Of a stretch of 64,000 nucleotides of DNA, positions 24,281-34,646 are shown piece after piece. Source of the stretch: Zonotrichia leucophrys gambelii (Eukaryota > Chordata > Aves > Passeriformes > Passerellidae); NCBI RefSeq assembly GCF_028769735.1, contig NC_088169.1:40896729-40960728 (forward strand), read 5' to 3'. Under the pieces are notes generated by a model. It did not search any database, was not told the DNA's origin, and saw nothing but the letters and a program-made list of their open reading frames with translations. Each line of letters begins with the position of its first letter. The stretch's first letter is position 1. The position numbers and the translations under genes were made by a program.

Positions 24281-25625
24281 CATAGTGGGCTGAAGCTGGC
24301 TGAATGCCTGTAACCCTCCAAAGCCTCTCTTCTACAAATCACTCACCTCTACAGCTGGAGAGAAAATATAACAAAGGGTCTGTGAGTTGAGCTAGGGACC
24401 AGGAAAGATCACTTACCAAAACCTACTGGGACAAAACAGACTCAAAGTAAAGATATTAATTGAATTGATTGCTAACAAAGAGCAGGATAATGAGAAGTAA
24501 AATAAAACCTTAAAAACACCTTCACCTCTACCCCTCCCTCCTTCTCAGATCCACCTACTCCCCCAGCAATGCAGGGAGACGGGGAATGGGAGTTATGGTC
24601 AGTCATCATGCATTGTTTCTCCCACTGCTCAGGAAGAGGAGTCCTTCCCCTGCTTCAGGTTAGGGGTTGCTCCCATGGGAGACAGTTCTCTGTGAACTTC
24701 TCCAGTGTGAGTTTATCCCAGTTCTCCACAAACTGCTGCAGCATGGGTCTCTCTTCCACGGGGTGCAGTCCTTCAGGCACAGCCTGCTCCATGTGGGTCC
24801 TTCACAGGTTCCCAAGTCCTGCCAGCAAACCTGCTCCAGGGTGGGCTCCTCTTTGCACAGATCTGCAGGGCCCTGCCCCAGCACAGGCCCCAGCACAGGC
24901 CTCCCATGGGGTCTCAGCCTCCTGCCAGGCACCCCCTGCCCTGGTGTGGGTGTTCTCCATGGGCTGGGGGTGGATCTCTGTATCCCCAGGGACCTCCATG
25001 GGCTGGGGGTGGATCTGATCTCTGTGTCCCCAGGGACCTCCATGGGCTGGGGGTGGATCTCTGTGTCCCCGGGACTCCTGCTGGGTGGATCTCTGTGTCC
25101 CCAGGGACCTCCATGGGCTGGGGGTGCATCTCTGTGTCTCCAGGGACCTCCATGGGCTGGGGGTGGATCTCTGTGTCCCCAGGGACCTCCATGGGCTGGG
25201 GGTGGGTCTCTGTGTCCCCAGGGACCTCCATGGGCTGCAGGGTCCCAGCTGCCTCACCATGGGCTGGCTGCACCAGGGGCTGCAGGGGAATCTCAGCTCT
25301 GGCACCTGCAGCACCTCCTGCCCCTCATCTGCACTGACCTTGGTGTCTGCAGGGCTGCTCCTCTCACATGTTCTCACTCTGCTCTTCTCTGGCCACAATC
25401 ACATCTGCACAATGACGTTTTCCCCCTTCTTCTTAACTGTGTTATCATAGAAGCATTAACACCATTCCTAATTGGCTCAGCCTTGGCCAGTGGCACATCT
25501 GTCTTTGGAGCTGCCAAGGACTGGCTCTGCTGGACATGGGGGAAGTTTCTGGCAAGTTCCTACAGAAGCCACCCCTGCCACTCCCCACCACGCCCCCAGA
25601 ATTTGGTCATGCAAACCCAGTGTAT
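24281..25625 (-). mobile_element. Solo avian ERV LTR (ERVL-like), copy 2, near full length with internal minisatellite
   Basis: This is the inverted, more complete relative of the LTR at 8255-9150. Its 5' end is near 25625 (plus strand 'gcaaacccagtgta') and is followed by 'acagaagccacccctgccac' (25563) and 'cctaattggctcagccttgg' (25468). The promoter-side segment 'cacagttaagaagaag' lies at 25432-25448 on the minus strand. The 'ctggagcag'-type modules appear inverted at 24700-24900, 'agatcacttaccaaaaccta' near 24406 is inverted 'gtgagtgatctctcc', and a degraded end lies at 24281 ('tagtgggctgaagctggctg'). Its AATAAA has become AATCAA (24465-24470, minus strand). A 39-bp unit is amplified at 24955-25241, which explains open frames of up to 323 codons on both strands. 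No internal viral genes are present. Confidence 0.85.
24955..25241. repeat. 39-bp minisatellite, about 7.5 units, inside the LTR
   Basis: Units start with 'ctccatgggctgggggtgga' at 24955, 24994, 25038, a shortened one at 25076, then 25109, 25148, 25187 and a partial one at 25226. Lengths are 39, 44, 38, 33, 39, 39 and 39 bp. The 44-bp unit carries a 5-bp duplication (gatct) near 25013-25022. The unit lies where other copies of this LTR have a single 'ctccatgggctgcaggg' module. Because 39 is divisible by three, frames stay open and encode a repeating 13-residue peptide (DLHGLGVDLCVPR in one frame). No protein function is implied. Confidence 0.95.
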
Positions 25626-26050
25626 TTTCCAAGCCTGAGCCAGTCATCAAGACATATAAACATAGAGATTTTCAGTACTGTCAATATACTCTGCCTGCCA
25701 CCCTTTTTCTAGAAGCTAGATCACATTTCATACTTCCAAGAGAGGAGGAAAAATACTAAGATGTCAAGTTATACTTTAACAAGAGAAAAAATCACCTTCC
25801 TGACCACTGCAAGCAAGTAGTAGAAAATCTGAAACAAGGATTTAATTAGACACAGTGTAAAAATAAATCAAACTTGCTTTGTCAAAAAGAATCCATTCAG
25901 TCTCCTTTTAGAGTCCTTGAAAGGCCTCTATTCCCTCCTATAATCTCCACCTGACGTGCATTAAACATAAATAAAATAAATCTACAGCATTACCTTTATC
26001 AAACAAGATGGTATTTTTCAGGGAAAAAAAGATTGTACAATAAAAGTGGC
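25626..26050. other. Unique AT-rich sequence between LTR and CR1
   Basis: No gene, repeat or splice-bounded frame is recognisable. Confidence 0.6.
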
Positions 26051-26548
26051 ACAGCCTCATCCAGCCTGGCCTTGAACACTTCCCTGGGCATCTATAGCTT
26101 CTCCGAGCAACCTGTTCCAGTAACTCATCATCCTCCCAGCAAAGAATTTCTTCCCAATATCTAATCTAAATCTGCCCTCTTTCAGCTTGAAGCCATCCCC
26201 CCTTGTCCTGTCACTACATGCTCTTTCCAAGGTCCCTCTCCAGCTCTCTTGTTAGCCTCTGTTAGGCACTGAAAGGTGCTGTAAGGTCTCCCTGAAGCCT
26301 TCTTTTCTCCAGGTAGAACAACCCCAACTCTCCCAGCCTGCCTTCATAGGAGATATTCTCCAGGCATCTGACCATCTTTGTGACCCTCCTGTGGGCTCAT
26401 TCTGCCAGGTCCACATCCTTCTCATGTTGGGGGCGCCAGAGCTGGATGCAGCACTCCAGAGCAGGTCTCATAAGAGCAGAGTGGCAGAATTGCCTCCCTC
26501 AATCTGCTGGCCATGCTGCTTTGGAGGCAGCTCAGGATATGTTTTTTT
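26051..26548 (-). mobile_element. CR1 LINE 3' UTR, minus strand, lacking its own 3' tail
   Basis: The plus strand shows the reverse of the CR1 3' region: 'catccagcctggccttgaac' (26058), 'aatttcttcccaatatctaa' (26145), 'cttgtcctgtcactacatgc' (26202), 'ctccaggtagaacaacccca' (26308), 'gggcgccagagctggatgca' (26430), 'aatctgctggccatgctgct' (26500) and 'caggatatg' (26532). The terminal 100 bp or so of CR1, which should lie to the left with the 'ttggaagggacc' and ATTCTATG signals, is absent. Since LINE copies normally lose the 5' end, this points to a later deletion. Confidence 0.9.
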
Positions 26549-29500
26549 CCATCAGGCAGAAACATCCCTTGGCTACAGCCCCCTCACCTGCTCCGCTCTG
26601 CTCACTCACAGAGCAAGCCCTTGATTCCTGAGCTGCTTGAACTAAAGCGCTTGATGCACAGCTCACTTGGCATCGTCTCCATAGTAAGTAAATGTGGCTG
26701 AAAACTTGGTAAATAATTGATTGTGTTGTCAGGACCTCACTGGCCAGGCTGATTAATATTTAGTGAAAATCATACTCCTGAGTTTGAAAGGCAGAGTATT
26801 GTCACGGAATGAATGCCCATGGCCGGCAAGGAACACACGTCTCTTACAGGTGCTTAAACAACAGGTCAGCAGGAAAAGGCTGATCATTCTTGGGACTTGC
26901 AGGGATGAGAAGTTAAATGGGATGTCTGTCTCCAACAAGACAAGGTGCTGTGTCTTACACACCTGTTTCCCTTCCCTTTGGTAAAGAGAATGACAAAATT
27001 AGAATGATGAAACATGGGTAGAGGAAGGAAGATGGTGGATGTGAATGTATCTGCAATGTTCAGTCTGATCTTTGGGTACTGTGAGCTTTCTCATGACCCT
27101 GCTTTCAATGGTGATGTGTCTCTTCAGCACCCTATTTCTTTTCTTGCTTCTCATGTTGCATTTTGTGTTGAAATTATGTTGTACCTGTGTGAGGAATTAA
27201 AATATATGTTTCAAGTAGATGATAAATGAGCAGAATTGCGTTGCATTGCAGCTTAATATTCTAAGAATTTGATTAATCAATATGCAGTCATTAGATGAAC
27301 CCAGCAAAAAGCACCAGAATAGTATCTCACTGACATATCAAAGGCTGGCCCGGAATTGCTTCTTCTTTTCCTAATACTCTCAGGCTTCTGCTGTGGAAAA
27401 TTATAAAAGTAGCTTTTGTAATCATGTCTCACACCTCTAAAAGGGGAAACATTAAGAAAAAGTTATTAAAAGGGAGGTATTAATGGAAAAAAGCAATTCA
27501 CCAATTTTTGCAATGGCAAATTGCGTCTCACTAATCTATTAGAATTTTTGAATATGCAAGTAATGCAATGTAAAACTGCAAAGCAGTATAAAAAATTAAA
27601 CATCAATTAATTTTAATTTTCAAAAAGCGAGTTAAAAGATTCCTTAGAAGGTGTAAAAACGTGTCTTGTCTCTCTTTGGAGAAGCAATGTATTGATTGGG
27701 AGCAAAAGCCAAGAAATAGAAAATAAAGAATCAGAACAATCCATTTCCAACAAAGCAAAAGATTTAAAGCAGAGTACTCAAGTACTGATCTCTTGAATAA
27801 TACTCTTGGATCCTGTCATGAGGGGGAAAGGTTGTTTGGAGCTCCAGAGAACTGAACAATAGGGAGCAAAAGGACAGGTGGAGCTCAGTGTCTAACAAAT
27901 GCAAAATACTATTAATTGGAAAGGGAAACATGATTTACTCATTAACCTTACACCATTCTGCCTGTGTCAGGTTAGGAAGGGGACTTGGATCTGGTGGTGG
28001 ACAGATGTGCATAGCCACAGTCCAAAAATGAAACAAGTTCATAGATAGTGAAGACATGGAAAAAGAAGGCATTGCTTTCATGTGGTCGGCAGCATGACTC
28101 TGTGGGGAACAAAGTGCAGGACTGGGTGCTCAAAGTCTCAAGAGACAATCTATGAAGCAGATCTATGTCAGCTTCAGCACAGGGTGATGGGAATGATTGG
28201 GAGTGTGTTAAAATATTCAGCAGAAACCATGTTTTAAAAGATTGAGATTGTCTGCCTTTGACACAAGGAAAAGTGAGAGTACGATAGCGACATATATAAC
28301 AGCAGATGATCTGGGGAAGTGAGTCTGGGAACTCAAGAATAAGGGAAAATCAATGGCTTAGACAAAGGAAATGCAGTTAATTGGAATTAGTTCAATTCTA
28401 ATTTGGATAATTCAGTATGTATCTGGGTTTTACTGCTCCAGCCTGAAACACCAAGCGTCTGGGCTTACCCACTTTTTCAGCCACTGAGTCTCACAGAGAG
28501 AAAATTGCAAAGTGATAGAAGGGAATCTCATTGCCGCAGAAAAAATAATTAGACCGTAAAAATCATTAACCCAGAGTTGTGTTTACCATTAATACTCTAT
28601 CAAATGTTGATTGTGTGACTAAACTGCAGAGTAAAAGAGCCTCCATAACCACTGCCTAATGATATAAATAAGGTCATCGTTGCTATGAAAGAAAACATGA
28701 GATGGATGAAAAAGATCCAAGAGGTACTTCCATCTGTAAGTGAGAACTCTGAGCAAATTTTAAGGCATAAATCATGGAGTAGTTTTTCCTATTTTTCTGG
28801 TAAAAAAATGATTAAGAGATTAGTGTGTGTTAAAAAAATATAATCCCAGAAAGACACACTCCAAAGATTCAGAAGCTGCTTGTGCACATTGAATGCACCT
28901 TAATACATTTTGGAAAGAACAGCATTTTGCTTGATATGAACATGCCTGCCAAGTACAGCCACGTGCATATCTGTTTTCTGCTATCCAGTAGCCTCCATTC
29001 AACTTTCTTCAATGTTGTCATGGCAATAAGACTGTTTTTGACACTGCCATTAATGAACTCTGAGGATGAGAAAGGTCCTTCTCCAACAAAGAGCGACACC
29101 ACCACAAAGCAAATTAAATTGCTCTGACAATGTATCTATTGAGAATGAGTTCTCATGTCACTGGAGCTTTTAGGATCTTATTGATGACTTTGTGGCTGCC
29201 AAAAGTCATAAAGTACTGCTGTTGTAACAGGTTTATGTCAATAGAGAGTATTTGCCTGCATTGTTTGATCGCCCTAATGCTGATATATCCTGTCATTTTA
29301 CCTTGACAGTTGTAGTCACTATTACTCCTCTGTCAGTGAGTTAATGAAGGTGTGTGTGTCAGTAATCATTCCTTATCTCCAAGGAGGTATAATGTATATG
29401 CCATAAACACATAACTACGTGACAACTGATTACACTACAGTTAAGTGATAAAGCAGTTGACAGGGGAGTAGCTGAGGATCACAAAATAGGCATAGACCAG

Positions 29501-30612
29501 CACATCCTCCTGGGTGATAAAAGCTGAAACAAACATGGTCCAAACTGGATGTGGATAGGGCCTTTTCCAGCCAGTTTGCTCCCTATTCAAAAGAGGATCT
29601 ACCATCTACAGAAGTTACAAGAGACACCAAAAAGCCTACAAGAATGTGCATGGAGCTTTATATTGAAAGGTCACCACCCTGCTGTGAGTGGCACTCTAAT
29701 TCTAAACCTGTAGCACTGTCAACTCAGAGTTTATTGGCTGCATAGCAATATGTGAGTCTTATTTCCCCTGAACTAAGAAGCTGACATCAGTCTGCAGTTT
29801 TATTTTTTCTGGGAAACAGAGGGAATGAGGTGAGCTGTAACAGACAGACTGACTTGCCATGGTCGCTCCTGGAAATGGCATAGAGGAGATGGAGGTGTTG
29901 GACACTGTAGGTTTGGATAAGGGGGTCCTCATCCCATCTCAATCTCCCTGCAAGAGGCTGGATGATAGACTGGCTTTCCAGGATACTACAGGATACTTAT
30001 CCTGTGCAGGCAGCTGGCTCTGTCTGGTTTTACACACATGGCACTCTTCTGTCTTAAGTGACTGCATACCTCTGCTCAGGGCCAGCCTGTCTTCCAGGCA
30101 GTCACCATCCCCACAGGTGGCAGCATACAAGTACCTACAAGTGAAAAAGAGAAACCTTATCCTGCCCTGGCAGAGCACACCAGGACTGTCTGAGCAATAA
30201 CTCCTGCACCACATTGCAAGAGCTTCAGGCCTTTGTGCCTTTAGCCCTTGCCTGCTATTACCTAGATCAAAACCACCACCATGCAATTTTTTTCTTTCCC
30301 AATCACAGAAAAATTAGTAAAACTGCAGACAAATGTAATCCTGGGGATATTTCTGTAGAGACTACTGTATCGTAGGGTACATGGAGCTATACTATTGTCA
30401 GCAGCAAAATCATAAGATCCTGAAAGCTCCAATGACATGTGAACTCTCAACAGATAGGCTTTGACAAGTGCTGGTATTCTGAAGTCCCTGTTACTTGGGC
30501 ACTCACAGGTACTGTGATAAGCAAACAGCTGATTTGGGATTGCTATGGCACAGCCATAACAAACATCTGGACAAGGCCTTGATACCATGCTTTAATTCTT
30601 GTTCATCCCTTA
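26549..30612. other. Unique AT-rich sequence, no gene recognised
   Basis: The longest frames are 113-115 codons (29859-30200 plus, 29939-30286 minus), overlapping each other and unlike any protein I know. 27240-28760 is strongly AT-rich with many TTAAT and ATTA words. Confidence 0.6.
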
Positions 30613-30690
30613 CCTGGTCAGGCAGTTGGACTAGATGGTCATTGTAGGTCCCTTCCAACTGAAATACTCCATCCTATTCTATTATACTCT
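30613..30690 (+). mobile_element. CR1 LINE, terminal 3' tail fragment
   Basis: The segment 'agttggactagatggtcatt', 'gtaggtcccttccaactgaa' and 'cctattctattatactc' corresponds to the last 75 bp or so of CR1, with a degenerate ATTCTATG tail. Nothing upstream is recognisable as CR1. Confidence 0.85.
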
Positions 30691-33600
30691 AACCCAGCAT
30701 GGACTTTTTTCTACCAAAGAGGTTTTCTGTGATAAACATTGTGAACTGCTTGGTGAGTTATCTGGCTACCAAATGCTGGGCAGGATAGGCAAGAGGCATC
30801 CACCTTAGATCAACATAAGAAATGTCACAAACATTAAAGTGCCCTCCACCAGAAACAAAATTTTCCTTGTTTTTTTTCAAACACATTTCAGCTCTTCCAA
30901 TATCTACTTGTTTACAGTGAAGACTCTTTTGGAGTCCTCACTACTAATCTGCAGTGAACCAGCTCACCCAGAACTGCCAAGGGCTGTCCATGGGTCAGAT
31001 GTGCAGCCCTGTTTCATCCTTCTTCAGTCATATTGTGCAGAGCCATCAAGAGTTTCCACGTTCTGCCTTAAAGCACCTTCATGTTATTGCAACTGGTGCT
31101 GGGAAAAAAAATTAAAACCAGCTGAACCATGGTTTTCAAGGTGCAATGTAATCAAGAGTGAGCCTCTCAGCTTTACTGAGCTTCAGTCTCTCAGCTTAGC
31201 TAAAAATCTGTATAGAAAGCAGCACTGCTCTGACAACTTGATACAGCACCTGAAAACTCCTTTTGTTAGAATACCTAATGCAGTGTACCTTAAGTGGGCT
31301 TATGGATGGATTGCAAAGGAATTTAAAAACCCTTTGGTGCATTTTTATAACTTTACAAATAGGATGTAGATAAGGAGTCTGCAGTAACTAACTAAATAAT
31401 GTCATTGCAGGCATCAAAAATAACTTCTCATTGTTAAAGAAATATCATGACTCATAACTAGAGTTGCTTTTCAATTATTTGCTTAAGGGCTAGAGAGTAC
31501 AAAAGATTTATTCATGACACACTTCAAATTCTTGTTGCTTTTTTCATTTTATTTTTGGTTGAACACAACAACCTCAGAAAAAGTATGCTAATCTCTTATA
31601 CTGGAACTGATCTGCCCTCAGTCTATGTGTGGCTGACACTGCTGGTAACCTCCATTTCAAAGAATAAACACATTACCAGCACACACAGGAGGAGGCATCT
31701 GAAATCTCATCTTTGTCTTTCTATTTGGTCTTCCAAAGTCAGATTGTTTTACTCATATAGAGACTCACCCCTTTTTACGACCTTACAGGAGCTGCTAAAA
31801 TGCTCTGTCATGTGCTTCTTATGTAAGGCTCCATTTAATAACTTGCTTCTACCCTGAGTGCAAGTGGAGAAATTCAGCATGAAAAATGATGATAGAAGAC
31901 AAAACACATCATGTAGTTCTGGTAGCAAAACATGGTTTTGCTTTCTGGGTTCTTGTACCAGCAAGCCCACCCTTATACTAATTTGCTGTTTCTTTGGCAT
32001 GGGAAAAATAATTCTAACTGAAAAGTAAATAATAAATCCAGTACCTCCTTTCTATTTCCTTTATGGGGACTGTGTTTGTTCCTTATGACAGGAATGGCTT
32101 TTTATAGACCAAGTTTATACTTCTGAATTCAAATTCAGAAGGATTAAAAAGAACGTAAAAAGAAAGATTACACAATAAAACATGAAATTATTTCTTGAAG
32201 CCTCAAGTATTATATAAGCTTATATTTTAATAGAATGAGGAAATAAAATCAGATAAGACAGGGTCCTCCATGCATAACTTATCATCAGGATTTCAGCAGT
32301 GAAGGTTCAAGTGAGCAGGTAATAGAGGTTAACAGCCCAAGAGGAAAAGCTTTGGGTCTGCTGGAAATAACAGCTGGACATCAGGTGACAGTGCACTACT
32401 GCTAAATGGTGAATATCCTACCCAAGTGTCTAAAAAGGAGCATAGCCTGCAGGATGTGTGAAATAATCCTCTCCTCAGGACTGGAAAGGCCATAGAGATA
32501 TATGGAATATATGGGATCCCTGGGAACTGCACATCTAGAAGGATATCCCTCGCAAGGACCCAGTGTAGATAGTGCAGAGGAGACAGAGGCAAGGCCAGGA
32601 TTCCAGAAAACATGAAATGGTCTCATTCAGCCAAGAGCTGGAAAGGTTGTGGGACATGTGATGGACCCTTGATCTTTCTCAAAGGGTACAGCACAAAGAA
32701 GAAGCGGTCCCTGGCCATGGGCAGGTTTGGAGCACACCCTCTCCCTAGAGTGAAAGAGACAGGGAGAAAGCCCCTGTGGCCTGCAGCCTGCTTTTCCTGG
32801 GGGGATTTCTTTGCTGGGAATTTACTGCCTGGAATGTGACTAAGAAAACAGCATGAGAGGGTCCATCTTGCTGTGGCCTGGCAATGGCTGTCCCCAGGAC
32901 TGACAGAAGAGCTTGGTCTTCTAAGGTGCATCTGTCATGCCTATGCCTACTTCTTTCTCTGGACAATCCATCACAGATAAGTCCTCTTCTTGATTCAAAC
33001 CTTTCAAATCTTGAGAGCAACTTAAAAATCTCAAGCACCTTGAAAGAATGCATTTAGGTTGCTTACTTTTTGGTTTTCAAGTGTTACGGACAATGTCTGT
33101 ACTGTTAGCTCAGGGCATATAAGCTTGCTGGTGTCATGTTCCTGCTTGCATTAGATAGCAATTCTTATACCTTTATCCATCATCACAAGACAGTTCATTG
33201 GTCCATTTTTATAAAGGTAATGAGTGTTCACTTGTGTCATGAAGACCTCAAATCTCAAGTTTCACTACTTGAATATTCTTTATCTAAAGTCCCCGGGTAC
33301 TGTATCCTGCACATTTAATTTAAGTTCTCCCACTGACTTCAATCTGAATGGTACAAACTCAGAAAATAGGACACTCATGAGTTCAAGTTCATTCTTATTC
33401 AGTAGAAGTCCTGCTCTACACTACACTACATCCTGTGTTGGAGAATTTTGTTGGATATGAAGAAATTTTGTCTGAAATTTTTTCTGACACTTTTTCAGAA
33501 ACAGCCTCCAGCTACAGAGAAACAAATTGCTTTGTGTGTTGACTGTATTTTTGTCTCCCTCATTTAAACTTCAGTTTATTTCTTTGTCTGCCCTTAGGTT

Positions 33601-34462
33601 TGAACCTTTCAAAGTAGAGATCATGTTCTCTTGAAAGTGCCTTGCACAGAGCTACTAAAGGTTTACAACAGTGCAAATGCAACAGCAGCAAAAGCTTTAA
33701 CTAAAGGCAATGAAAGCACTTTTCATGCTGCTTTAAAATTGTCTTAGAAATAGAAAAGAATGAGACATTGACCAAATAATGTGAAAGGGCAAGCCATTAA
33801 TCATACCTTTAAAATTATTGTGGTACTTTAACAAAAACTGGTCTTGAATAAGAAAATTCAAGTATGTACAATTAGAATGTAATGTAAATCCCCTAAGTAA
33901 AGACCCAGGTTGAAAGAAACAGGTATGATATGAGTCAGAAGGATTCAATTTGTGCAAATAATCAGGACCAGATTATAGCATCCTAAATTGTAATTAGAAG
34001 TACTTAATGAGTTTATTGAATCCCTAAATTATTTCTGAGTTGTTCTGGTGAGTCAGGAAGGTAATGAGCACTGGGCAAGAATGTGGGAGTTGTCTGTGTT
34101 CATCTGTATTTGTGAAATTGAGCCTGTTGTGCTGCCGGTAGTCAGACAGTGGATGTGCCTGTTTCTCTGAACTTTATTTTCTTTCATTTTCTTTCATTTT
34201 TTCGTAGACAAGGATAAAGCCAGTGGGGGACACTGGGGCAGGAACCCTTTGAGATGAAAAGTGGGAGCTCTTAACCCCCAAACTTTTGAGGAGCCGTGAG
34301 GAAGTTAGTTATAGCTGAACTCCCGCAGGACTCCAGAGAGAAATGAAGGGTTGCTGACACAGGTGAGCCACTGAGAGATTTGAAAGAGCCCTCCTGAGCT
34401 CCTCCAAACCAGCATCTTAAATCCCATGCCAATGCCAACAGAGCTTGCTTGCACTGGTTTTG
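30691..34462. other. Unique sequence with one 176-codon chance-like frame
   Basis: The frame at 30839-31369 (+) is the longest one outside recognised repeats apart from 12102-12650 (182 codons). It shows no domain, repeat or membrane pattern that I recognise, and codon use looks like the surrounding AT-rich DNA. I do not call it a gene. A 102-codon frame pair near 32620-33050 lies in a GC-richer block. At 34176-34201 a 'ctttcatttt' unit is repeated twice. Confidence 0.5.
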
Positions 34463-34646
34463 CTGAGTCACTGGAATAGTTTACCCAGAGAAGTGGTGGA
34501 TGCCCTGTTCCTGGAAGTGTTCGAGGGCAGGTTTGGTTGGTGCTATAACCAGCCTGCTCTATTGGAAGGTGTCCCTGCCCAGGCAGGGGGCCTGAAGCCA
34601 GAGGATGATGAAGGTCCCTTCCAAAGCAAGCCATTCCATGATTTAA
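34463..34646 (+). mobile_element. CR1 LINE, 3' end fragment
   Basis: The landmarks are 'cactggaatagtttacccag' (34468), 'agaagtggtggatgccctgt' (34488), 'ctggaagtgttcgagg' (34512), 'ggtgtccctgcccaggcagg' (34568), 'gatgatgaaggtcccttcca' (34603) and the tail 'ccattccatgattta' (34631). The copy is 5'-truncated just before the 'cactggaa' block. Confidence 0.9.

Noticed and set aside
24955..25241. Repeats as a coding repeat protein or CRISPR-like array
   Set aside because: Units are contiguous without unique spacers, lie inside an LTR, and are open in several frames on both strands.
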